Of a stretch of DNA of 64,000 nt, positions 22,930-32,413 are shown piece by piece. Below the pieces are notes generated by a model that was not told where the DNA came from, made no database searches, and was given only the letters and a program-made list of their open reading frames with translations. This DNA is from Zasmidium citrigriseum (Eukaryota; Ascomycota; Dothideomycetes; Mycosphaerellales; Mycosphaerellaceae). Both the position numbers and the translations under genes were made by a program. Location: positions 1 to 64,000 of the forward strand of contig NHNW01000047.1 in NCBI GenBank assembly GCA_002786025.1, given 5' to 3'. The first letter of the stretch is position 1. Each line of letters starts with the position of its first letter.

Positions 22930-23511
22930 AGGATTACGAATGACTTTTGGGCGAGTTCGACCGGATTGAAATGCTTAGACCTCTCGGCGCACTGTTTCCC
23001 CATGTACATACCCAAGCCGAGAGACGGTATAGAGCAGCTGGTCTGTGGAGTTGCCAGATTAATGCTCAATATGTTAAAGGATTACTCCATCGAAGGCATG
23101 GCCGAAGAGTGCCATTTGCGATTTTGCACGCACAGTGACAAGCCCGCAAGGTATGCTGATTCCGGATATGGAGATGATTCTAGTTCATACTCTGGGTGAC
23201 CACAATCAACGCACAGCGCTGCCTCCTGGTGAGCTACCTCTGTTAAACTAGCAGGATCCCACAATGTGTCGGGTGCAGTTGTGCTAAATTAGCAGATACA
23301 TGACCATTCAGGTGGTCACACAACACAAAGCAACCGAGCCTGCAGAGTCGATTGCTTCACCTTGACGTAGCTATCAGAGCTCCTACGCCGCTAAAAAGAG
23401 GCTCCAGGAACGGCACGCGACTATTTCCTCCATCTCCTCACAAATACTCCGGGAAGACATTTTTGAGCTTTACTCGATCTATCCTCATCGTTGATTAGCA
23501 TTACACCAATC
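22930..23511. other. Intergenic region before the 153-residue gene
   Basis: About 580 bases, AT-richer than the flanking genes. Short open frames lack splice or coding support. Nothing else recognised. Confidence 0.45.
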
Positions 23512-24028
23512 ATGTCTTCCAGCGATCCACACAAAGGCGGCGACCTGTCCGACATGGCCGTTGAGGGCACAAAGATACCCAATGATGCCGGAAACTACGA
23601 CCTACTCCCCTCAGTACCCAGACCAGATCAACAAGCGGAGTATCCACATCATCACAAGCAATTCATCAATGCCGCCGACCAGCAAGGAGGCACAGACAAT
23701 GCCACGGATATGCCAAGACAGTTCAAAGACATGGGGGCGACGGGCGAGGTGATTACGGGAACAGGAGATCAGATGGTAGGTGCTAGTTTCAAAATTCCAG
23801 TCGCTTTGGAATTGCTGACCTATTTTGTAGCCTGCTGAAGTCGAGAGCAAGAACCTGCACTTCGGCGCTAACGACCCTCTCGCCAAGGGGCACGACAGGT
23901 ACGACAAGCATGCCCGACAGAACGAAAGCGACCTCGAGAGATACCAAGGAGCAGGCGCCACAGCAGACGCCGCGCCAGGCGATGAAGAGCTGAGTCAAGA
24001 TCAACTCCGGGATCAAAAGGGTATATAA
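23512..24028 (+). CDS. Small hydrophilic protein of unknown function, 153 aa
   Basis: Two exons, 23512-23775 and 23831-24028, with a 55-base GTAGGT...TTTTGTAG intron. The product is 153 residues, rich in Asp, Gly, Gln, Pro and His, with no hydrophobic core, membrane span or signal peptide. It is therefore likely intrinsically disordered. The ATG at 23512 (MSSSDPHKGG) follows a pyrimidine-rich leader. I do not recognise a family. The composition resembles stress-related hydrophilins, but that is only a resemblance. Confidence 0.65.
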
Positions 24029-24064
24029 AACAATCTATCGACATGAACGTGGACATCACCATGA

Positions 24065-24769
24065 TCACCCCTCCGCCTTCTTCACGCCCTCATCATCCGT
24101 AACCAACGTAGCAGCATTAAAATCATCCGACGTCGGCAACTCAACATGCACATTCGACGCCACAGCCATCTGCATCTCGACCTTCTTCGCCCTCACCTCT
24201 AACACATGCCCACCAGCCTTTCGATCCGCCTGCATGAAGTGCAGATGCTCGCCCGCCACACCAAACCCCTGCCAGTTCTTCGGCGTCCGGAATCCAATGA
24301 TCGTGCCTTCGACATCCTCGTACGTCTCCACGGATTGCTTCTGACTGAGCTCGGATAAAGGCTGGCCTTTATACTCCTGTCCTCGCACAGTCCTGCACTT
24401 GAGGTAGTCGAACTTTCCGTTGATTCTGTAGGTCATGAAGAGATTCTTCGCGTGGTCGTTGAAGCCGTCCAGGTGACGATCAATGTCGTCTTTGTTCTTG
24501 AATTCGACTTGCGTCGTCTGTTGAGGGACGAACTTGGTGCTCACTCCGAAGGGGATTTGATCGTTGTCGTCTGCTTCTCGGACGTTGCCTTCAGCTTGTA
24601 GTTGGTAGACTTTGCCGTCGAGGAAAAGGAGCTCGCCGTTCATTCGAGTGAAGGTTCCTAGGCCTTGGTTGCCCATCTTCGAGAACTTGGAGACTGGGAT
24701 GCCGGTCTCGCAGACTCCGTCCATAAGGGCGTTGAGGAGAGAGTACTGGTAGATGTGGTTATCTTCCAT
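24065..24769 (-). CDS. Alpha-acetolactate decarboxylase
   Basis: A single exon of 234 residues from the ATG at 24769 (MEDNHIYQYS). The upstream in-frame extension has no ATG. The protein matches the bacterial AldC/BudA family from end to end: 'YQYSLLNALMDGVCETG', 'GTFTRMNGELLFLDGKVYQL', 'IPFGVSTKFVPQ', 'EGTIIGFRTP' and the metal site 'GEHLHFMQADRKAGGHVLE' with His175, His177 and His188. It converts 2-acetolactate to acetoin (EC 4.1.1.5), using a bound divalent metal. No secretion signal is present, so it is probably cytosolic. It sits 378 bases downstream of, and in the same orientation as, the acetolactate synthase gene. The gene is uncommon in fungi; transfer from bacteria is an inference that needs a tree. 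Confidence 0.92.
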   Translation of the reverse strand: MEDNHIYQYSLLNALMDGVCETGIPVSKFSKMGNQGLGTFTRMNGELLFLDGKVYQLQAEGNVREADDNDQIPFGVSTKFVPQQTTQVEFKNKDDIDRHLDGFNDHAKNLFMTYRINGKFDYLKCRTVRGQEYKGQPLSELSQKQSVETYEDVEGTIIGFRTPKNWQGFGVAGEHLHFMQADRKAGGHVLEVRAKKVEMQMAVASNVHVELPTSDDFNAATLVTDDEGVKKAEG

Positions 24770-25147
24770 GTTGATGGTGATAGGTTCGTCGTCTTGAGAT
24801 TGTTGTAGATGTTGGTGTCTTTGATTGGACAGGCGTGTGGAACGAAAGGAAAGAACCTGTCGACCTATCCGGCCACGACCGAAATATATAGAATCGAGAC
24901 ACCTTCGATGGAGACTCAATGAACGTCATTGCCGCATGATCCATTCTTCGCAGGCGGTTCCTATAGTTCCCGCATCATTGACAAAGCTGCTGACAAGATG
25001 GAAGAGCCAGCCTCTTTGCTTGGGGTGCAGGTGTTTACATTAGGGCTCGAAAGAAAGAGTCTGAGACTTCAAGTATATCTATCAAACATTACGTTCGTCG
25101 CCCATGTATCTGGAAGTGGAGCAGAAAGCATCAGAATAAGCACACGA
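24770..25147. other. Intergenic region between the two acetoin-pathway genes
   Basis: About 380 bases holding the presumed promoter of the decarboxylase and the 3' UTR of the synthase. No gene is seen. The spacing argues for separate transcripts rather than a bacterial-style operon. Confidence 0.5.
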
Positions 25148-26908
25148 TCATCCAACAGAGTCCTTGATCAGGCCAGCTGCAAGGTCTTTGGCATGCGAGT
25201 AGTCGATCCTCACATCGACCAACGACAAGCCCTTGTGCGCGAGGGCCTGATCCATGACCTCCTCAATCTGAGAAGAGTCGCTGATTCTGAAACCCTTTCC
25301 ACCGAAAGACTCAGCGTACTTGACAAAGTCCACTCCGCCTAAGTTGATGCCACTGCTGCGTCCGTACTTCATCTCTTCTTGGAATTCGACCATGTTGTAC
25401 GCCTCGTCGTTCCAAATGAAGTGTGTGATGTTGCAACCCTGCAAAACAGCCGTCGACAGTTCTTGAGACGAGAACATGAAGCCACCGTCGCCACTGAGCG
25501 ACACAACCTTCTGTGAGCAGGGTGGATCTTGAGCTAGGGAGGCTGCAATGGCCCAGGGCATCCCAACTCCTAACGTCTGCTGTCCATTCGAGCAGAGCAG
25601 TTTTCGGGGTTCATAGGCGTAGAAGTATCGCATCATGTAGATGTACACGGTTCCAACATCCACAGTGACGGTAGTATCCTTGGAGACCCGCTTCTGCAGG
25701 GCAGAAATGAATTGCAGAGGCTGGACCAGGCTCGGGTTACCTCCCTTCGAGTTCTCGTAGTCCTTCTGCCATGCCTTGAGCTCTCTAGTCAGGCTCTGAC
25801 AGAACTCGTCTTTGGCTGGATCAGTGACATGTGTTACTGCCTCACTGAGAGCAAGAATGTTCTCCTTCACGGATCCAAGAAGCTCGGTCTCTGGGTGATA
25901 GTAAGCGCCGTAGTCGCATGATGTGTAGTCAACGTGGACAAGTCTCAGATTGCCGTCCGGATTCCAGGAGTTGGCATCGTACTCCGTAGGGTCGTAGCCG
26001 AGCGTGATGATGAGATCCGACTTTGCCAGGAGACGATCTCCGGTCTGGTTTCTGAACAAGCCGACTCTTCCGAAGAAGACCTGATCAGCTAATGACTCTG
26101 GAACAGCACCGGCAGCCTGGAATGTCTCCACTACCGCGATAGGGTGCTTCTTGAGAAACTCGCGGACAGCTCCAACCACGATAGCGCTCGATGTCCTCTG
26201 GCCCAGGAAGAGAACCGGCAACTTCGCATTGTCGATCATCTTCGCTACCTTCTCGACCTCAGCCTTTGGCGAAGGACCATAGTTGGGCGCCTTGAAGGCA
26301 GCACCGGGAAATGCTGTGATCTTGGACTTGCCTCCGGCGACGTCCATTGGTATCGAAACAACGGCCGCGCCTTTGGGGTTCCCATTTGCTGTTCGGAAGC
26401 TTGCCAGTATCACCTCCGCAGCCTGATCTTCAACATCGACATTGGTGGCAGATTTCGCCGTTGGGCGAAGGATATCCAATGCCTTCATCGATTGATGCGT
26501 GTGTTTCGTGCTTAGGAGTCTGGGTACTGAGCCCACGATGGCCACCACTGGATCGCCCTCTGTCGTTGCTGTCACCAATCCCGTCGTTAAGTTGCCAGCT
26601 CCTGGGCCAGAAGTTGCCACTGCCACACCCGGGATACCAGTGATACGACCAATGGCAGCCGCCATGAAGGCAGCATTTTGCTCGTGTCGACAGACGACCA
26701 GCTTGATCTCGGGATGGTCGGACAAAGTATCAAAAATTGCGTCTACCTAAAGGGCGGAAGGTCAGTAAACGTCTCACACACTAAAGAATGCCTTCTGGCC
26801 ATCGCTTCTTACCTTGGCTCCTGGGATTCCAAAGACAACCTTCACTCCGGCATTGTAGATTGACTCGCAGATGATCTCTGCCACCTTCTGCTCGTCTTTT
26901 GAAGCCAT
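25148..26908 (-). CDS. Catabolic-type acetolactate synthase (ThDP enzyme)
   Basis: Two exons, 26908-26813 and 26746-25148, with a 66-base intron, giving 564 residues. It condenses two pyruvates to 2-acetolactate. Visible motifs: 'GVKVVFGIPGAK' and 'RHEQNAAFMAAAIGRITG' with the ThDP-activating Glu; 'TSGPGAGNLTTGL'; 'GRVGLFRNQTGDRLLAKSDL', as in bacterial AlsS/BudB; and the ThDP motif 'GDGGFMFSSQELSTA...WNDEAYNM'. Length and motifs fit the catabolic, FAD-independent class. The ordinary fungal Ilv2 is longer, has a mitochondrial presequence and partners Ilv6; here the N-terminus (MASKDEQK) is not a presequence. With the decarboxylase next door it gives a complete cytosolic pyruvate-to-acetoin route. 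The intron shows adaptation to a eukaryotic genome. Confidence 0.93.
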
Positions 26909-27224
26909 TGTGGTTCTGTGGTCAGTTGGAGAGGGCAGGAAGGTGTGAAGAAGGAATAGCAATATTCAACTTGCCGTACGATCCAGGCCACGCAAAGGCG
27001 GCAGCTGCAGTGAAAAGTCTGGTGCTTTCCGACCTCGTCCGCTCTGTGGAAGACGTGGAGCTGCAGGTACAGATGGAGTGTTATGTCATTCTCAGGTAAT
27101 GCTCTGACTGACCTCCGTGAAGCTGGAGCTCCTCGCCGGATCCTTGCCGAACCTTCGACAGCTGCTCTTGCGACTTCACGCCATGGACTGACATCCGACA
27201 CTGGGCAGCCTCGCTGCGGCCACA
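26909..27224. other. Divergent promoter region, acetolactate synthase / IMPACT-domain gene
   Basis: A compact 316-base region between head-to-head starts. No distinct motif was recognised. Confidence 0.5.
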
Positions 27225-28007
27225 ATGTCGCTGAAGAGGAAACACGAGCAGCAAGACGCCAGCGACGAGGAGCAGCCCTCCGTCTTCCGGTCTCAGCCGT
27301 TGCATGACCGCGACTCCAAATTCATCGGCTACTTCTCGCCGACGCTGAAGCCGAAAGCGCTCCAGGCCCTCGCTGAGTTCGAGAGCGCGTCTCACAAAAT
27401 CCTGGCCTTTCGGCGAGAAAGCAACCAGCAGTCCATCACCAAAGCGAAACAATACGTCACCGGATCTGACGATGACGGGGAGAAATTCGGCGGCAAGAAA
27501 GTGGAGAAGGTCCTCGAAGCGTTGAACGTCGAAGGAGCTTGTGTTGTTGCGCGGTGGTATGGCGGCACGCTGTTGGGACCTGTCAGGTTCATTCACATGG
27601 AGACTTGTGCGAAGGGTGCTATCAGCGCGTGGAAAGAGCATGTGGAAGAGTCACGGTTGAAGAAGAGGAGGTTGGAAGAGGATGAGGCTACACGAACGAA
27701 GCTCTGCAAAGCTCTGGCCGAGAGGGATCAGAGTATATCGGTGCTGAGAGATCTTGCTGCCAGTAAAGAGCTCATGGCGAAGAATGCGAAAGAAGCGCTG
27801 TCAGAGGAGGAACCCAGTACTCCAGCCAGTTCTGCGCCTTCCAAGTCAACATCGAGCACAACCATCGATTACGGCGCAATGCCTCTGGACAAGCTGAAGG
27901 CTCTCGACAAGGCCAGAGACGCTACGCTATCTTTCTTGCTCAAGCGTATCGACAAGGCTGAGGCCGAGATGGCTTCGCAGCAGAAGCCATCGGAAGACCC
28001 GCCTTAG
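27225..28007 (+). CDS. IMPACT N-terminal (UPF0029) domain protein
   Basis: A single exon of 260 residues. Residues about 30-135 form an IMPACT/UPF0029 domain: 'FIGYFSPTLKPKALQAL', 'ITKAKQYVTGSDDDGEKFGG', 'ACVVARWYGGTLLGPVRF'. A Lys/Glu-rich coiled coil with a Ser/Thr linker follows. The RWD domain found in Yih1/IMPACT (regulators of the Gcn2 kinase activator Gcn1) is absent, so a Gcn2-regulatory role cannot be assumed. The gene is closer to the short RWD-less members of the family. The ATG context CACAATG is good. Confidence 0.85.
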   Translation: MSLKRKHEQQDASDEEQPSVFRSQPLHDRDSKFIGYFSPTLKPKALQALAEFESASHKILAFRRESNQQSITKAKQYVTGSDDDGEKFGGKKVEKVLEALNVEGACVVARWYGGTLLGPVRFIHMETCAKGAISAWKEHVEESRLKKRRLEEDEATRTKLCKALAERDQSISVLRDLAASKELMAKNAKEALSEEEPSTPASSAPSKSTSSTTIDYGAMPLDKLKALDKARDATLSFLLKRIDKAEAEMASQQKPSEDPP

Positions 28008-28129
28008 TCGGCTCAGGTCAGAAGCAAGTGATTTCAATATGATACCCCGTCGAAGAATGAATGCCCAGGCTGTTTCTACTGTGTCAATGCGCTTTTGATG
28101 ATGCTCTTTGGGTATCTGTCGATGTCATG

Positions 28130-30156
28130 CTAACGCTCTGCCTTTTCAATACCATCCGCATCAAGGTACGGATCACCATTCCGAGGACCACCAGCACTGT
28201 CGGACGAGACCACCTTCTCCAAATCCTTGGCACCTGCCTCTTCGTCCACTGCTTCGTCTTCTGAGCTGCTTTCGATGCCGTGCGAGTCTGGCCGCTCCGA
28301 TTGCTTCTCTTCTGCTTTTGGCTCTCCAGGCCTCGAAGCTCCTGTTGGTGCGAATCTCGATCGTTGTCGAATCTTTCCTCCGTATCGGTAGAACAGGAAC
28401 GGTATGGGAGCCAAAAGGCAGGCCACACCTCCGATCAATGATCCGGCGCCTCCTATACCGAGCGCGGTAAACTGAAAAGACGTTAGATCACGTTGGTGGC
28501 ACCTCTCTTTCCAGGAGAGAATATACCATTTGCTCAGTGAAAAGTGGTGCCACTGCACCAAGTGCAGAACGGGCGACGGTGTTTCCAGCTATGGCAGAGG
28601 CGGCATACATCAAGTAGCTGTCTGTGAGTGGGTTAGTGTGTGCCCTTTTTCAGTACATCGAGAGGCTATACGTACCGGTCAGATAATTCAAATAGCTGAC
28701 GAAGATCAGAACAATACTCGTGGCGAGGAAGACACCAGCCAGGGTTGGCACGATCCAAGGGACGGAGTTGAAGTTGGCACTCCACGCAAACCAGACTAGA
28801 GAAGAAGTCAGCGGCAAGCTCATGTTGGTGTTCGCGAGCGCGGCAACTTACACATCGTGACTGGGAACAACACGCCTCCGATCCTAGCACAAACTATCAG
28901 AATAGGCTCATCCTATAACGATCTCTCTTCCAAACTTACATTGCCAAAGGCATTCGATCTTCAGGTGTACGTTCGATGCCAGCCTCCATCTTCTTGCGCC
29001 CGATGGTCGATTCGTAGAAGACGATTGCTCCAGCGATGAATGCTCCAATCATCGTGCCAATCAGTGGGAGTGCACCAACACCTGCGTTCCTGGAATGATT
29101 GTCAGCCTACGTGCAAGTCAGGCAAGACCATGTTCTTACCATCCACGATGCTGCTGAAACACGATCGGGTAGATGGTGAACAGCATGTAAAGTAAAGCGT
29201 AGACGATGCTCATGTAGATAGCCACAAGAAGCGCAATCGGATCGAAAAGGATGATCCAAGGTCGAGTCAGAGCGACCTTGTAGAGGCCAGCCAGTGTTCG
29301 GTCAGATGCCTCTACTGGAGATTGGACATTCTCATAGCCCGGGATCTTCGCATTGCGGATTCGTTTGGCCTTGTTGGTGAGCACTTGAGCAGGTAGAGTC
29401 TCCGGGATGGTGAACATGAGCATCATCGTTCCGAATGCCATCCATAACAACACGTAGAATGCCCACCGCCAGTTCTCTGTGATTTGCAGGAATCCAGAGA
29501 CCACAGGCCCAATGGCGGGACCTGCAAAGGTCATTATGCTGAACACCACCATCGCCTGGCCTCTTTCGATTGGACCCCAGATATCAGCCAGAACTCCTGG
29601 CGCATTGCTGAGAGCTGCGCTCGCAAGTGTGCCTGTCAAGAACCGTCCAGCCAGCAAGCCTCCAAAGTTTGGCGTAAAGGCACACAGGAAGTTGAAGGCA
29701 AAGTAGGCCGCGAAAGTCAAATAGAAAACCCATCTGCGGCCGTAGAATTCGCTCAGTGGTGCCCAAGCCAGAGGTCCTGCGCAGTATCCGAGCAAGAATA
29801 GTGTAGTGACCAGATTGGCGGCTTCAGTCGAGACATGGAGCTCTTGCGATATGCTGTCCAGACATCCTGTGGGCGCAGAGGATGCAAATGTTGCATTGAC
29901 CACTAGCATCACCGTGACCACTGTGATATACCACCTCCTCGTCTTTGACCAATTCTTTGGGTTCTCGATATCGTTCGGTGAAAAGTCGACATGGCCGTCC
30001 TGGTTCAGATGGACCTCTCGCTGGGTTATTTTGGCGGACCTATAAGGCTTGGCCGTCGGGCGGGATCTAGAGGAATGTCAATGGATTGCATGAAAATGAT
30101 ATGGACGTCCGTTTGTGAACGTACAGCGCGCGCTCAAGCTGCTCCCCAAACGCCAT
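28130..30156 (-). CDS. MFS transporter, DHA1 (drug/polyamine:H+ antiporter) type
   Basis: Seven exons by phase: 30156-30125, 30066-29140, 29089-28940, 28883-28852, 28795-28676, 28621-28527 and 28471-28130, giving 565 residues. The cytosolic N-terminus is followed by about 12 hydrophobic spans. Motif A is 'PLSEFYGRRWVFYL' in loop 2-3, and 'GRFLTGTLASAALSNAPGVLADIWG' and 'GPAIGPVVSGFL' (motif C-like) follow. These place it in the DHA1 group. A long acidic, Ser-rich C-terminal tail ends 'DGIEKAER'. It should sit in the plasma membrane and move small organic compounds against a proton gradient; the substrate cannot be read from sequence. The first exon is only 32 bases and was chosen because GTACGT/TAG restores the frame. 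Confidence 0.85.
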
Positions 30157-31241
30157 GGCTAGGAAGACAAGCGCGGGACGGTGAAGAGAGAGTTGATGAA
30201 GAGATGCAAAAACAGAGATCTGCATGAAAAAGACGGCCCAAGGGTACAGTACCTACGTGCCTGCCCGCATCACACTTTGATGATGAAACCCACCATTGGG
30301 GTTCACAGGTTGCCACCTACCGACGGAGTTAAAGCGATTGCTTGTGCCAACGCGATGTGTCCATACGTAATCAGAGCAATGGCGTGCCTGCTTCACGGCA
30401 CAACGGCATCTTGACATCGGGGGAGGCTTTTTAAGACCGAGGATGCGAAAAGCCTATTGCAGAGCTACATGCAATCTTGGATTCGCAAGTGCAGCCTCTT
30501 CAGAGCTCGCGGACTTCCTCCGCGCCTCCAGTGGGGCACGCGGTCGAGCGGTCTCCAGAATACGAAACCCGCGTTTGGCCTCATCATCATGTAATCAGAA
30601 TCCCGTGTCCAGTACCGGGTATGCGCGTACGGCATTGATGAGGGCGTCCGAATTCGGATGCTTTGTGGCGGAAGTCGGCATCGTTGCTTGCATTTGGGCG
30701 TTTCGACCAAGAGAGCAGTGTTTGCTGGCGAGCAGAGGGAACGGTGGGGTGTGGTTCTTGGGAAGAGTGACGATCCTTGTGGAGTCTTTGTCGATTTTGC
30801 CCTCCTGCGAAGAGTATTGGCTGCACGAGTGTGTTCCTGCATGTCCTGTCGGGGCCTTGTAGTCGGGGCATTCATGCCTCTGTTGAAGAGATGAAGTTGA
30901 AATAAGCTGGGCGACCACAGGCTTTTGAATCACGTCGGAGCCCCAGCTTATGTTGCGTGGTGAGGGCCGTGGGTGAGACAGGCAAGGTTTACCATCAAAC
31001 TCAATTGCGCCTTGGGCTTACTGATGGCGCATCCATTTCCGCGCTCATAAAAGATCCTCGACACAACACTTCACGACAGCACCAAAGGACGTATGAAAAC
31101 GTTGTGTTCGAGAGGGCGTCAGCTAAAATATATCATCATCAGAACCACTTTTCGAGAGTCTCTGCGTGATACGTCCGTCCAGTCTGTCCGGCTACTTTGT
31201 CGCCAAATGATGCCCATTCGATCAACTGCTGATTACCACCC
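30157..31241. other. Gene-free interval between MFS and SPC25 genes
   Basis: About 1.1 kb. Several overlapping short open frames occur on both strands, but none has recognisable protein sequence or consistent splice signals. The left part should hold the MFS promoter and the right part the SPC25 3' UTR. No tRNA, repeat or RIP-like composition was seen. Confidence 0.45.
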
Positions 31242-32078
31242 TTACGCTGTCACAGCCTCTGCGAATAGCGTTCTCATGCTCTTCAAGAATACGCCTAGCT
31301 CTTGCGTCTCATTCAGTCTTTCTTGTGCCGTTTCGACATCGTCCTTGTCCAACCGTGGCTTCGTGCTGACAACCGTGTAGTCTTTCCGCCCAATGTGGAA
31401 ATCAAACCAACATTCTCTCCCTGAATCCCGCTCATCAATGTGCAGAAAGATGAATCGTAATCGATCATCGACACCCGTCGCTTCTATTCGCATAGCCAAG
31501 CAATTCTCCCAGAACCGCAACTCGGGTACGTTGTGCTTCGCCTGTTCGTCCAGTGCTCTCTGATGCGCAGCTTGAGCTTGTCGCTTCTGTCGAATGCTGG
31601 CCTGTACTGATGCGATTTCTGACTTAACCTCATCTCGCCGCGCGATGTGCTCTTCCCTTTGCGCCGTCAGGGAACGAATGGCCTCATGCATCTCTTCCGT
31701 CTCTTGCGCCTCTCGAGCCAGAATGTCAGCGTGGTTGGAAGACTTCGATTCCAGTTGGGCGATGCTCTGCTTGCGCTGTCGCTGTTGATCTATCGAAAGT
31801 TAGCATGGCGAGTATGCGCTGTTGGCTACGGTTGGCATACCTCCAAGATCTGCCACATTCATGCGAAAGGCATTTCGCTCTTCTAGCACGCGCTTTCTGC
31901 CTCGCTCAATGAATTCGTCGAATCGGACCGTGAACTGTGCCATTCGCTCTCGGAGGTCATTGAAGTTGAAGTCTATCGTGGGTAGCGTGTCTGCCATCGA
32001 TGGCTCGGTCGCGTAGCCAGTCTGGTTGCCCGAGTGCGAATTGCCAAATCGGCTAGGTGTCATGAGCGAAGCGGCCAT
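31242..32078 (-). CDS. SPC25: Kinetochore protein Spc25 (Ndc80 complex)
   Basis: Two exons, 32078-31841 and 31789-31242, with a 51-base intron, giving 261 residues. The middle (about 60-160) is a Gln/Arg/Glu-rich coiled coil. The C-terminal about 90 residues form the Spc25 globular domain ('ELRFWENCLAMRIEATG', 'RLRFIFLHIDERD', 'CWFDFHIGRKDYTVVSTKP', 'LNETQELGVFLKSMRTLF'). Spc25 pairs with Spc24 and links Ndc80-Nuf2 to the inner kinetochore for chromosome segregation. It shares a 327-base divergent promoter with RRN6. Confidence 0.9.
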
Positions 32079-32405
32079 CGTGGATATCTCGTGAGCGCGT
32101 GCGAGGAATGTGCAGGTGTTTGTGAAGATGTCGTCGGCGCAATCAAGTTGAAGCCTCAAGTTGCAAAGCACGAGATAAACAGCCGCGTTGCCCCGTCCAA
32201 CCGGCTCCTGCCGAAATCTGCCTCTGAACTTTCTTTGCAGCCGACTTCACCTGAACGTCTTCTCGACTTTACTGCAGGAGCCTCACCACATATCGAACAG
32301 AATCTGGACACAGAGCACTGGAGCCTGCTCGCCGACGCGATCTGAATATTACTATGTCTGCGCCTTTGCTGGCACTGCGAAATCGACTACCACGCGCAAA
32401 GCCGA
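32079..32405. promoter_or_regulatory. Shared divergent promoter, SPC25 / RRN6
   Basis: These 327 bases separate the two start codons and must carry both promoters and leaders. No distinct factor site was recognised. A small upstream open frame (32354-32413) belongs to the RRN6 leader. Confidence 0.55.
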
Positions 32406-32413
32406 ATGGCTGA
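32354..32413 (+). promoter_or_regulatory. Upstream open reading frame overlapping the RRN6 start
   Basis: An ATG at 32354 opens a 19-codon frame that ends at a TGA (32411-32413) overlapping the RRN6 start codon region (32406-32408) in another frame. If the transcript includes this ATG, ribosomes would need leaky scanning or termination-reinitiation to start RRN6. Confidence 0.45.

Noticed and set aside
30443..30933. Several short open frames between the MFS and SPC25 genes
   Set aside because: They overlap on both strands, lack domains and show no splice consistency; no one of them is better than the others.
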